A DNA stretch of 64,000 nt from Saitoella complicata NRRL Y-17804 (taxonomy: Eukaryota > Ascomycota > Saitoellomycetes > Saitoellales > Saitoellaceae): contig NW_017567004.1 in NCBI RefSeq assembly GCF_001661265.1, forward strand, positions 144,279-208,278, written 5' to 3'. The position numbers and the translations under genes are program-made. Positions 1 through 10,914 of the stretch are shown here, one piece after another (the first letter of the stretch is position 1; each line of letters begins with the position of its first letter). The notes beneath the pieces were generated by a model that saw only the letters and a list, made by a program, of their open reading frames with translations, ran no database searches and was not told the DNA's origin.

Positions 1-1443
1 GCTCGCTACTCGTCTTCTTACTGGCGATCGGCTAGAGGTGACAGCATCCTTGTCATTCTCGATTGCCTCACGCTCTTCTTCCTCTTTAGCAGCCTCCATG
101 AGTTGAGATGTGATACTCGAAGGAATACGTCCGGCCGTTCCTCGTGCGGTGTACTTCCTTGGCTGACCAGGTGTTGGTGCAGGCAAAGGGGTGTTATCGA
201 CACGAGCCGGTGGTGCGTTCTCGGTCCCGTTCAGATCGGACAGAGGGTTACGCGGGGGAGTAGCAAAGCCCTTGATTGCCGCCTTGGAGACCGCCTTCTT
301 CGGTTCCAGACCAAGGTAGTGCCATGCGCGGAAGTGGTGCTGGTTGATGTGTAGCCAGTGCTGTTGGGGACCCACAACCATTCCTGGTCGGCAAACACGC
401 ATGTATGCAATAACCTCATTCGCAGTAAAGGCGTACTTGTAGATCAAGTAAGCACCGATAAGACATCCGGTACGGCCAAGTCCGGCCTTGCAGTGTACGG
501 CAATCTTTTTGTCATTCGAAATCATCTCCTCCGCCAAGATAAGGAACTTCTTGACCATGTCGAGTTCGGGCACAGTTCCGTCATCAAAGTACATGTCAAC
601 GTGCGCGATCCCTCGGTCTTCGAACTCACGCTTGTCGTACAACGGCTTGTTCAGTCTCACAACCAAACCAACCTCATGGTTCTCAAAATAGTCCAACACA
701 ATGTTGAAGGTTCTCTGATCAGCGCTTCCTCTCACAGCGCGTCCTGCAGCATACCCAGGCTGTATGGGTGATGCAAAAGCGACAAACTTGGGGGACACCC
801 AGTTGAAGTCACCGTACTCCACCCTCTCATGACGCTCGTACTCGTCCAGATCGAAGTTCTCAATGTCGATCAAACCAGCCTCCTTGGCGCGCCAGAGACC
901 GTAAATACAGTCTTGGATGGAGAGCATGAAGTCTGACTTGGAGTAACCAGCATCGCGGAAGCAAGCGAAAGGAGTTGCGGACTCAGCAAGGGGCTGGAGG
1001 ACAAGATGCGGTGGCCAGTTCTGGATGATGACCTACGAAACCAAGTCAGCGATGCCTTTCCGAACTTTGTTTTGATGTTCCCACCATGTATGCAGTGATC
1101 AAGAAAGCAGAATTCGCTCGTGCGCGAGGGTCAGCTCCGGAATAGAGCACCAAAATCTTATCCTTAGTCTCCTCATCCTGGAGGATATCGTGCAACAAGC
1201 ATGCGAAGCGGTACAGGTGACCCAAATGGAACGGTCCAAAGTCGTGGTGGAAAGCGTTGTACAGCAAAGCCTTGTCGACAGTGAAGTAATGCAAGTTCGG
1301 AGCATATGCGCCCGTGGGCAGAACATCAAAGGAAGCAAGGTAGAGCTTTTCTGCGTCGAATGCATCAGCATACACCCCCAACACTCCACTTTCGCAGGCT
1401 CACCCTTGATGAACTCAATGTAATTGTCTGTGATGTCAGACAT
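1..1443 (-). CDS. CDC14: Cdc14-type dual-specificity phosphatase (3' end outside window)
   Basis: Exons on the minus strand: 1443-1404, 1350-1085, 1032 to beyond base 1. The 5' introns are 53 and 52 nt, with GT-AG ends. Joined, the N-terminus reads straight into the DSPn domain (YFTVDKALLYNAF, then HHDFGPFHLGHLYRF). The catalytic P-loop CKAGLGRTG follows, with nucleophile Cys about residue 283, preceded by the general-acid region YFDDGTVPELD. Cdc14 phosphatases remove CDK phosphates (Ser-Pro sites) at mitotic exit or cytokinesis and shuttle between nucleolus, spindle and septum. After the catalytic core the frame continues into a Pro/Ser/Arg-rich tail that is still open at base 1, as expected for the long regulatory tail of fungal Cdc14. 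The start is fixed by the first in-frame ATG and the short 40-nt first exon. Identity is very secure; only the C-terminus is missing. Confidence 0.95.
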
Positions 1444-2565
1444 AGTTAAGTAATAGTTTGCAATGTAGCGAGTGTAATCCTGTAGTGAATGCTATGCCCA
1501 ATGCCCTTTTTTGATGCGAATGCGACGGGCTTTAATGGTTGGGCTGTTTGGTTATTGTGTTTCTCTCGTTGCGCTCAGGACTTCACACTGTTTGTGTTTG
1601 GAGATCGGAGCCGCATTAGGGCCATGCGGGCAGTTGCGTGGGCGACGATGCGGGCGGATCGCCGGAGGAGGATACAAACCGGGATTCCCATGATAGGGTA
1701 CAACGCTTCGAAACTATTGTTCTATCACGTTCTTGAACATTTTGCTTCATCTGGATGTATTTTGTTGTCTTTCCGTGTCGATTTCCCACGCCTTTCATTC
1801 AGCGAATGGTCTTCTCGAAGTCCCTCCGACCACGACCGTGACAAATTTAACTGTCCCTTTGGCTCCTTGTTCATCGGCTGTCTAGATCCCCTGTTAGACA
1901 CTCCAGTTGGACTGGGGCAGCGGTTCATGATCACTCCCGCGCTCGGGCTGCCATGCATACTAGTGGTCTACGACACCTTTCATCGAAGTCTTACGAAGTC
2001 TCACGAAACCTCACATCCTCCACTATTCTGATCCTACCGGAACACTTTGCAGCAAATCTCGGCATGGACCCCCGGTTGGAACCCAAACTCGATAAACCCA
2101 GCTACTTGAAGCCTGGCTCCGCCTTGATCGTCCCGTCCAATACGATGACCAACAAGCGATATTTCAGACCTTGGAGAGGATTCAACGGTTTCGTTAAGAT
2201 GTGTGATCTCGACCCAAATAAGGAGGATGATATCCGGAAAGCTCAAACTTGGAAGCGGATGATGGATTTTACGGGCGGGCGCTGAACATGTACAGGAAGG
2301 TGTGCTTGGGCATGGATGTCAAAGTGGTGAGATCCGGTTGCAATATGCATCGTTGATGAACAAGCCGGTACGTCTAGAAGGTCACAAACTACCTGAAGAA
2401 TACTGACATTGTCTCGAACAGTTGGTATAGTTGGTATTCAATGAAAATGAGAGACAAAGCACGCACCCGTCCTAAATCCCCACAAACGAAAACTTGAAAG
2501 AAGGTAACCCTGTAACTTGATATGTCCCTCACAATATTCCGAACCCTTCAACGCCATATATAAGC
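1444..2565. other. Intergenic region, CDC14 promoter side and RasGEF 3' side
   Basis: This 1.1 kb lies upstream of CDC14 and downstream of the RasGEF gene. It holds open frames on both strands without recognisable domains. The only one I keep as a weak gene candidate is at 2065-2285. The stretch 1489-2031 is open on the plus strand, but its translation has no recognisable motif. Confidence 0.5.
2065..2285 (+). CDS. possible small protein, 73 aa, unknown
   Basis: An ATG in the sequence ggcATGGACCCC opens a 73-codon frame with a basic/aromatic segment (KRYFRPWRGFNGF) and an acidic turn (CDLDPNKEDD). I recognise no family. It could be one exon of a larger gene, a real small protein, or chance. 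Neighbouring frames are also open, so the support is weak. Confidence 0.2.
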
Positions 2566-5500
2566 TCACAACGTCTCCATACACTTCCCCAGCAACTCCT
2601 TCAACAACTTCCCACGTCCCTCCTCAACACTCGAACTCTCCGCATCCGAATGACTCAACGTCCAAGCCCTGATAATCGTCCTCTCCACAACCTCTCCAAC
2701 ATGATCCAACGGTCCAGTACTCGGCACCGGTCCCAACTTCTCCGATGACGAACTCCATTTGCTCATCGTATTACGACCCGGTACATACAACCTCAACGAG
2801 TAACTGTTCATTCCGAGGTTCGATTGAAAAGCGTATGGACGACTGCTGTAACCCTGTGCACGACTTATAACATCATACGTCTTGCGGAACTTCTGTAGAT
2901 TGACCATAACGGGATCCATCTCCTGACTCTCGAGGATACTGGAGGTGGCGAAGGAGGAGAGGGCTTGGGAGGAACCGATGGAGTGGTGGCGGGGAAGAGA
3001 TTTGTCATTGCGTGGGCAAAGGAAACTCATTTCGCTGTCTTGAAAAATAGAGACATCACGGGAGAAGAAGGCTATCGATATAATCAGCATAAGCGATGAC
3101 ATCCACGGGACTCATCCTACGAAAATACGGAATCGTTGGCGATTTCGCCTTCGCCAGACTCCTGCGGTAAGCAGAGCTCGCCGGCAAAGAGTGAGCCTCC
3201 GCAGCAAGACACGAGTACTCATCAAGAAGAGTAGTATACGCCGGTGGAATAAGCCTATACCGCATTTGTTAGCCAGAAGACCATTGGTGGCTTCGGCCTT
3301 GTATCCAGTATACCTCCAGGTCTCCCCGAGCTTCTTCACCGTGGGATGCGTAAGCCCGTTCACCACACAAATCAAACTCTGAAAGTTATTCAACGCCTTC
3401 AAAATCTGCCCAAAATATCAGCATTAAAGCAACACTCCACAAACTATTGTCCTACCTTCGCAACCCCGATAAACTTACAAATCACCTCCCTCCTCCTCTC
3501 CACCCCCACCGCCCCCAAAACCTCGACAGCAACCCAATGCTGCACCATCGCCGTCCTCGCAAAGATCCTATCAATCGTTGCCAAAGCATTTCTGTCGCAA
3601 TCATTCCCGTTCCGGCGTTTCTGCCACCATGCGCGGAGGGGAGTCATCTGGGAGGCGTCACGGTAGAGAATGTAGTCGAGCGCAGAGAGATACTTCGCAA
3701 TCTCGTTCGTCTCGAGGGCGAGGAGAGGTGAGACGTATGGCGTGTTCGTCTGCATCGTAGCTGAAGCTTTGAACTCGCTATCAAGCGACACAGTAATCGC
3801 CTTGACGTCAGCCTCATACTTTTGAGCCAACCCATGCTCATGCTCGAACAAATCCCAAACCTTGTCAATCTCCTTATCGTGCGTAATCCTCGCCAACTCA
3901 CAAAACTCCTCAAGTCCCTGAATCGTCTCTTCACATCCGATGAGTTTCTCAGGCTGCGTCTTGATCCACGTTTCCAAGATCTTGAGCATACGTTTCTGCA
4001 TCACCTCACGATCCCACTTCGCCAGCGAGCGCTCAGATTTATGGTAGTGCTCCGTCAATAGGGTCAAGAACTGGTAATCAGTCATGAACAACCCGTACAT
4101 CTTGATGATGAAATCCACATACGCCTCATCAGGTTCACGACCAAGTGGCGATATCATCTCCGACACCACCAACTCCGCAGTCCCCGCAGCCGGCCAAGTC
4201 TTTCCATCCTCACAGCTAAGAACAAGCACGTCCGCCCCAGCCTTATTACGAACATGCAACACATCTCTCTCCCCAAGTGCCTTGATCTCCTCCACAACAA
4301 AGCTAACCCCAGAACCCGGTCTTGCTCTCGACCCCGGTCTCGCAGTCAACATCTCAAGCGACTTCTTCGCCTGAAGATTCATCCTCCCAAACAATGCCGG
4401 CAACGATTTCTGTTTCCTCAAAAACTCCCCCGCAGCTTTGAGTTTCTTCGGAAGCTTCCCATCCTCGTCCTCCGAATACGAGGATTCATCATCCGTGTCA
4501 TCCTCCCAAACACTCATCTCACTGAACGCCGGGCTAAGCGGAACCGGTCCCGGAGTCGCAGGAGGCGAAAACACCTTCGCAGGATCCTTCGCAGACCCCT
4601 CACCCGCACCACTCGCAAAAGGAAGCCGCTTCCTGGGTTGACGACGACGTGCCCACAAACCCTTCAAAGCACGTAAATCCATCTCAGATTGCATATTGCA
4701 CAACACACCGGCAGGCATAGCAAACGCCTGCGCGATAGCCAAACCAGGCAACAACCCATGTCCGATCGAGCTTTCCTGCCCCGTACTCTGAGGGAGCGGT
4801 AAGGACGTCGATGACGTGGCGCGGGCCTGTTCGAGACTTGGGTGGAGTGACGGGGCGTAGAGACTGGGGACAGTGGTCGCGGTAGCTGTAGGGCGATCAA
4901 ACTGCAACTCGAGTGGAGAGAACAAATTCGAATGTCCACTACTCGACGGTGACGTGAAGAAATCGGCTTCAGCGCTGGGACGAGGAACGCTAACGGCCGA
5001 GGCGGAGTCGACGATAGAGGGCGGTGCTTTTTGCTGTTTCGTGAGAGAAACATCAATCTGAAGATGCTTCCGATTACGGCTTCCAGGATCACCAGCGAGT
5101 GTGTTCGCCTGTGCCGGCGTAATCAAATTCAACGGCAAACTCTGCGCCCTAGGCGTCCTCTGCTTCTCCGGCTCGTTGCTCTCGACAACCAGTGCGTTCT
5201 CGTTGGGAGGAACGATATTCACCATCGGATTACTCGAAGAGAACCTCAGACTCAGCCCTTGACTAACATTGCCAAGATTCAAGTTGAGCGCGGAAGATTT
5301 GCGTGCGAGGCGGCGTGCTCCGAGGATCTGGGAGAAGCCCTTGATGCCGCGAGAGGCGAGGGTTGTGCTCACTGACTGCGCAAAGGATTCGTCTCCGAGC
5401 TTCGGAGAAGGGATGGAAGGGTTGCGGGCGTGAGGCTGTGCAAGATGGTTAGCCTTGGATAAGGTCCGGTGTACAAATGCGGTTACCTGGCGTGAGGTCG

Positions 5501-5792
5501 GAGGTTTGGAGTTGTTCACACCAGCAGTGACGTCTAACACGTCTTTTAGCACGCATATACTCGGCTTGGGACAGCATACAAACCGTTCAGAACACCTCCT
5601 GTACTTTGGCTTCTCGCCTTACTGTTCTTGCTTGCTCCTGTCCGATAAAGCGTCAAAATGGTGCATGGGTAACCGTGTGAAAGTTCACTCACCAAACTGC
5701 TGCGACATCATCCTCTTCGGCTTCGGCTGCAACCATTCAGGCTTATCAATCCCGAAGAAGTTCATCGAGCGAGACGTGTGTAAGCTGCTCAT
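2566..5792 (-). CDS. Ras guanine-nucleotide exchange factor (RasGEF_N + CDC25 catalytic domain)
   Basis: Exons: 5792-5693, 5533-5487, 5435-3456, 3405-3314, 3254-3121, 3071-2566, giving 952 aa. Introns of 49-59 nt plus a 159-nt first intron restore one frame through the domain. Residues about 50-470 are disordered and Ser/Pro-rich. The RasGEF_N module is about 475-590 (YQFLTLLTEHYH). The catalytic CDC25 domain starts near 620 (PLLALETNEIAKYL) and runs through ALNNFQSLICVVNGL and IPYFPFFSRDVSIF. It should load GTP on a Ras/Rap-type GTPase at membranes. The first coding exon encodes a short tail (MNFFGIDKPEWL). There is no SH3 domain like that of yeast Cdc25, so this is one of the shorter fungal RasGEFs. 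Which Ras it serves cannot be read from the sequence. The 3071/3121 junction uses GTAGGA and is the least certain. Confidence 0.85.
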
Positions 5793-6116
5793 CCTGCCCA
5801 CCACTCAACAGAAAAAGGAGGTAAAACGAAAACGAAACACACAAGCTCAAGAAAACAGAATGAAGGTTTGGTGAACGAGTGAAGACTCCAATGACGTCCA
5901 CGACGAGAAAAAGGACAGAAGAGTGGTCAATGTCAAGAAGGAGTGGCCCGATTGACAATTAAGAGCAAAAGCCGAGTGTAATTAATCTGTGACTTCAATT
6001 AGGGGGGAGGGGGGTCCGGGCACTCTCACTCCTGAGCGCATGCAAGGCACAAGGAACCCGGCGGCTGTAGACCTGGCAACGTCATACCCCAAGACTAGAA
6101 GGACACAAGCGAGAAG
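5793..6116. promoter_or_regulatory. Divergent promoter, RasGEF / USE1
   Basis: This 324-nt gap separates two genes transcribed away from each other. It contains a G-run AGGGGGGAGGGGGG near 6001 that includes STRE-like AGGGG cores. Whether it binds a stress regulator is inference. No gene is seen. Confidence 0.35.
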
Positions 6117-6885
6117 ATGGTGACGAATACCGCAATCGACCTACAGAGATTGCTGGCACGGCTGGATACTACGCTGTCAGATCCAGGGGCAGCAGGATAT
6201 GACTCAGTCAGACGGGCGAGCATTGCGGCGAATGTGGAGTATGCACGGAAGCTATTACTCCAGCTGCGAGGTGGTACGGTGGGGTCAGTGGTTTCGCAGG
6301 CAGGTGTCGTGGAGTACCAGCTGACGGCTGTGCAGGGACATCGAGAACACAGTATACACCAACCATGAACGACATATCCGCAGACTAAATGCGCGGCTAA
6401 CCGAGATGGAGCAAATGGACCAAGATGAACCTTCATCATCCGAGGACGAAGCTGAAGCCGAACAAACAGCATCGGTCCCACCGACACTATCGTCACAAAA
6501 CTCCTTCTCTGCGCCAACATCAGAACTGAGAAATCGGCTAAACAAAGATTCATCAACATCAGAATCCGCAACACTATCCTCAACAGAACATGTCTTGTCA
6601 CACCATCGTGGCCTACAAGAAGAATACACCACAGACCTCCTCCGGATGGCCCGCGTACTCAAAAACAACTCCCTAGCATTTGGCGAGAAGCTCGAGGAGG
6701 ACAAAACCCTGATCAGCGACACAGCGGCACTGCTCGGCAAGAACGAAGGAGCAATGAAAACAACAGGCGGCAAGCTTGGAAAATACAGCAAGCAAAGCCG
6801 AGGAACGACATGCCTGATGTGCGCAGTTCTGGGAATCGTTTTCGTCATGTTCTTCTTCGTATACATGTTGATCCGGATCACATAA
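6117..6885 (+). CDS. USE1: Use1-type ER SNARE (Golgi-to-ER retrograde traffic)
   Basis: Exons 6117-6283 and 6336-6885, 238 aa. The intron has a GTCAGT donor, a CTGAC branch and a GCAG acceptor, and it is the only pairing that keeps the frame. The N-terminus resembles the Use1 leader (AIDLQRLLARLD). The SNARE motif lies at about 150-205 (HHRGLQEEYTTDLLRMAR, then NNSLAFGEKLEED). The C-terminal anchor begins RGTTCLMCAVLG and ends in a hydrophobic stretch and a short basic tail (LIRIT), so this is a tail-anchored protein. Use1 pairs with Sec20, Ufe1 and Sec22 to fuse COPI vesicles with the ER. A long acidic, Ser-rich linker separates the N-terminus from the SNARE motif. The 3' end lies 97 nt from the convergent RVS167 gene. 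Confidence 0.85.
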
Positions 6886-6982
6886 ACATAAGTTACCAAT
6901 TCATGAATTAACTTCCAATAATAAAACTATCCCAATCAAACAAACGCTCATGACACACAATAACTATACCTTCCCCACTCGT

Positions 6983-8383
6983 CTATCCCAACTGCACATA
7001 ATTCGCAGGAAACACCCCCTCAGCTCCACCCAAGCTCCCCGTCCACCACTCATTAACATCATCCGTCCTCCTAAGCACCTCAATCCTATCCCCAGCACTA
7101 AAACTCAAATCACCAGCCGCCTGGGCCACGTAATCATACAACGCGACACACCACTCCGTGGGCGCTGACAACGCCTTCGGTTTCGTCGGGGGCGGCGGTG
7201 GGGGTTTCTTCTTTGCGGCTGCGGAGGCAAGGGAGAGGTTTGACATTCCGCCTGCGACGGCCGCAACACCCGCGTTGGAACCGGAGAACCGGGCGGTGGT
7301 TGTGTTGGAGCGGCCCACGCCGCCGGCTTTGGCGTCTGCGGCGTATGCGCCGTACGAGTTTTGGGTTGGTGGGGGTGAGTATGGTGGAAGAGCATCTGAT
7401 GGCGAATTGGACGAGGTAACATCCGAATTCGAGCGTGCGCGGCCACCGTAGGATGGTCGTTCCAGGCTCGAGGGACTAGTCTTCCCGCCCATGAATTTGC
7501 TCTTGTCGAATTTCCCGGGTCCGAATTTGCCGACGGTAGTTGGCCGACCGGTGGTCTTGAATTTACAGATGGAGAGAGCTTCTGCGTGGTCTTGGACATC
7601 TCCGCGTTTGGCGTGGTAGGCTTCTTCGATGTCGGCGCCGAGGTCGAAGTATCCGATATCGACGTTTCGCATACGCTCGGAGAGGGTGTAGAAGATGTTG
7701 AGCTGCATATAGTAGAAAGACTGGAACAAGGGTTTGATGAACTCCACTTCCAATGCAAACAACTCGGGAAGCTCGGCTTTAAGCATCTCGTTGAAGTACT
7801 CGAACTCCTGTGTCGATTGCTCGAGGTCATTCTGGGCTTTGTAGAGTGCTCGCTCGTCTTTCATGGATTTCTCTTTCTTATCTTCAATCTTCTTGACGGA
7901 GGCGCGATGGCGGTCGTAGTCCAATTGCTTGTGGTCGCGTTTCATGGCCATCTTGCGGACGAGCTTGATGATCTGCAACAACTCCTCGGCAGGCTTGACA
8001 ATACGCGACTCAATCATCTCCAATTCCGGCGCAAGAGTCGTTTGCAGTTCGCGCACGATCGCCTCGTACTCCTCACATGCCTGAATACCTGCAGCGTTTC
8101 CCTCATCCTTGATCGAGTTCGGATCACTCAATCGTCCCGAGATAGGCTTATAAATCTCCTTAATCGCCTTCGAGAACTCAATCTGATGATTCAACATGCC
8201 ATTGATAGAGCTAGTGTACTTCTTCGAGTCTTCATGGAGCTTCTTGCATTCTTGTTCGAGTTCCTTGAAACGGCGCTCGGCATCGAGGTAGACGGGATCT
8301 TTGGTGGAATCTCCGATGTTGAACTTGCCTTTGAACTGCTGAGGAGCTCGTGAGACTGCTTTCGTGAACCCCTTCCAACTCAT
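6983..8383 (-). CDS. RVS167: Rvs167/Hob1 amphiphysin-like BAR-SH3 protein
   Basis: Intronless, 466 aa. The BAR domain occupies about residues 15-240, including the typical stretch MKRDHKQLDYDRHR. A Ser/Gly/Pro-rich linker with polyproline (KKKPPPPPPTKPK) follows. A C-terminal SH3 domain comes next (ALYDYVAQAAGDLSFSAGD, EWWTGSLGG, GVFPANYVQ). Rvs167 forms a curved dimer with Rvs161 at endocytic sites and drives vesicle scission; its SH3 binds Las17/WASP-type proline motifs. ARP2, another part of the actin-patch machinery, lies elsewhere in this window, but the distance gives no evidence of co-regulation. Length and domain order match the family fully. The start ATG is followed directly by the WKGF motif conserved in the fungal family. 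Confidence 0.95.
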   Translation of the reverse strand: MSWKGFTKAVSRAPQQFKGKFNIGDSTKDPVYLDAERRFKELEQECKKLHEDSKKYTSSINGMLNHQIEFSKAIKEIYKPISGRLSDPNSIKDEGNAAGIQACEEYEAIVRELQTTLAPELEMIESRIVKPAEELLQIIKLVRKMAMKRDHKQLDYDRHRASVKKIEDKKEKSMKDERALYKAQNDLEQSTQEFEYFNEMLKAELPELFALEVEFIKPLFQSFYYMQLNIFYTLSERMRNVDIGYFDLGADIEEAYHAKRGDVQDHAEALSICKFKTTGRPTTVGKFGPGKFDKSKFMGGKTSPSSLERPSYGGRARSNSDVTSSNSPSDALPPYSPPPTQNSYGAYAADAKAGGVGRSNTTTARFSGSNAGVAAVAGGMSNLSLASAAAKKKPPPPPPTKPKALSAPTEWCVALYDYVAQAAGDLSFSAGDRIEVLRRTDDVNEWWTGSLGGAEGVFPANYVQLG

Positions 8384-8724
8384 TGTTGCTGTTGCTCGGT
8401 GTACTGGTTGATGCTTTCTGGAGCACGGATCGGTCCGGATGAAAGCACCGAAGCCGCCAGCGTCATGGCATGCACTTCGGGAGCTGCTCGATCCGATATG
8501 GATGGGATGAAACCAGTCTCTATTTGTTGTAAGAATACAAATAAGAACATCAGAGTCATCTTGAAAGTGACCTTAGTAATCTGGTTTTACCGGAGTCCTG
8601 TGGCGAGCACCTCTTCGCACATGTGCAGGGACCCCGCATATTGCGAAATCCAGTAATCAACTCTACGTACTCTCGCAGGCGTAAGCAACGGATACCAAGA
8701 CAACACCGTTCCTCGAAGGATCAA
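8384..8724. promoter_or_regulatory. Divergent promoter, RVS167 / NFS1
   Basis: A 341-nt gap between oppositely transcribed genes. I see no recognisable binding site beyond general A/T-rich tracts, and no additional gene. Confidence 0.4.
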
Positions 8725-10477
8725 ATGGCTTCGTATCTGAGAACATCTATGTCAGCTGTGCTCCGTGCGCCGGTTCGTACGGCCGGTGTGAGGGGTGTCG
8801 CTCGTCGTGCTGCTCCGGCGGCGTCGATGGGTCGTAGATCATATGTCACTCCTACGGCACCGGTGAAGGCGCAGGCTTTGGAGATTGATACCGAGATTGC
8901 TATTTCTCCAAGAGCAGGTACGGCGATCCTGTTTGATTTTTGCCACTTTGTACTGACAATTGACGTACAGCTGAGACTGGCCACACTTTGGTTATCGAGA
9001 AGGGCGAGGGTAACCGTCCCATCTACCTCGATGCGCAAGCAACAACCCCGACTGATCCCCGTGTCGTCGACGCCATGCTCCCCTTCTACACTGGCCTTTA
9101 CGGCAACCCACACTCCCGCACCCACGCCTACGGCTGGGAAACCGACAAAGCAGTCGAAGATGCCCGTAGCCACGTCGCATCCCTCATCGGTGCCGACACC
9201 TCCTCCATCATCTTCACCTCCGGCGCCACCGAATCCAACAACATGTCCATCAAGGGTGTCGCAAAGTTCTACTCAGCAAAGAAGAAGCACATCATCACTA
9301 CCCAGATCGAGCACAAGTGTGTCCTTGAGTCATGCAGAACACTTCAGGATCAAGGATTCGAGGTTACGTATTTGAAGGTGAAGCAGGATGGTTTGATTGA
9401 TTTGGCGGAGTTGGAGGCGGCGATTAGGCCGGATACGGGGTTGATCTCTATTATGACCGTCAACAACGAGATCGGTGTGATCCAGCCCATGAAGGAGATC
9501 GGAGCCCTCTGCCGCAAGAACAAGATTTTCTTCCACACTGACGCCGCACAGGCCGTCGGAAAGATCCCGATCGACGTGAACGAGTGGAATGTCGACCTCA
9601 TGTCTATCTCTGGACACAAGATCTACGGACCTATGGGTGTCGGAGCTGTTTTCGTGAGGAGAAGGCCAAGGGTTAGATTGGAGCCTTTGATTAGCGGTGG
9701 TGGACAGGAGCGTGGATTGAGATCGGGAACTTTGTCGCCGGCGTTGGTGGTGGGATTGGGAGAGGCATGCAAGATCGCGAAGCAGGACTTGGAGGTGAGT
9801 TTCACACATTATCTGGGTTGGGTGAACGTCGAGGAAGAAAACTTGCTGTAACCAGGCACGATACGGAGTGTTTCGGCGATGATATTTGATACCAATGTGT
9901 GGGCTCCTCGGAGTTCGCACGATGGGGACGCTCTTTAGAGGTCCGATCACATATGCCGGGAACACAAAGATCGCAATATGCAGGGGTTCTGAGACGTTCG
10001 ACCAACCCGTTCTACATTCTTTCTTGTATACAGGTTACTGACTTCTCTATTTAGTATGACCATGCACACGTCTCCCGCCTTTCCAAGAAGCTCATCGACG
10101 GTCTCATGTCCCTCGAGCACGTTCTCCGCAACGGCTCCCCCGAGCAATCCTACCCCGGCTGCGTCAACCTCTCCTTCTCTTACGTCGAGGGTGAATCCCT
10201 CCTCATGGCCCTCAAAGACGTTGCTCTCTCATCCGGATCCGCTTGTACTTCTGCGTCGCTTGAGCCATCATATGTCTTGCACTCCTTGGGGTTGTCAGAT
10301 GAGAACGCACACTCGAGTATTCGATTCGGTATTGGGAGGTTTACGACGGATGAGGAGATTGATTATGTTATTGAGTTGGTGAAGAGTAAGGTTAATAAGT
10401 TGAGGGAGTTGAGTCCGTTGTGGGAGATGGTTCAGGAGGGTATTGATTTGAATTCCATTGAATGGGAGCAGCATTAA
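8725..10477 (+). CDS. NFS1: Mitochondrial cysteine desulfurase (ISC scaffold sulfur donor)
   Basis: Exons 8725-8917, 8971-9794, 10055-10477, 479 aa. The first 45 or so residues are Arg/Ala/Ser-rich, a matrix-targeting presequence. The enzyme follows with [17 protein letters not shown], the PLP-binding [10 protein letters not shown] and the mobile-loop catalytic Cys in [16 protein letters not shown]. It ends [18 protein letters not shown], the conserved tail that contacts the scaffold. Nfs1 takes sulfur from cysteine and passes it as persulfide to Isu for Fe-S assembly, and also feeds tRNA thiolation. Intron 2 (260 nt, GTGAGT...TTTAG) is long for this locus, where introns are about 52 nt, but the frame before and after it joins exactly at the family's YDHAHV segment. 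The start is the ATG giving the full presequence. Confidence 0.95.
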
Positions 10478-10914
10478 GATAGTCGTTCGGTTTGTACGTT
10501 CATTACCTTTGGCGCCTGGTATAGCTTTCGTTTTTCATTCGTCCAACGGCAATTCAAGTTTTGAACTATCAACATCATTATAACTGTTTCCGAATATTTC
10601 AGTCGAATCAGCTGGTGCAGCGGCGTGGGGATCTTGACTCGAGTGTGGAATTCTATCACAATTACTAGGTATAGTTCAGACCTATGTATCAGCATGGCCA
10701 TGGGGAAATGATTCAGAGGTAGTCATAAGGATCAAGATCGAGACAAGATCAACAGATATATAAGGATAGTGTGCTTTAACATTTCAAACCAGCTCTGCCT
10801 CGTCACATAGCAGCAGCCAGTAACGTCTAAGACGTCCAAGAACTAACATATGACCCAGTACCGCCAAACGTATCACTCATAAACCATACTGTTCGCATTC
10901 CGTTAGATCATAAG
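10478..10914. other. Intergenic between convergent NFS1 and beta-glucosidase
   Basis: 437 nt containing both 3' ends. A/T-rich and without an open frame of note. No gene, RNA or repeat recognised. Confidence 0.5.

Noticed and set aside
1489-2031. A 180-codon plus-strand frame upstream of CDC14
   Set aside because: No motifs, overlapping open frames on the other strand and a promoter position. Not convincing as a gene.
7586-8353. A 255-codon open frame opposite RVS167
   Set aside because: Antisense to the BAR domain. Its leucine/valine-rich translation is the usual shadow of a Glu/Lys-rich coiled coil.
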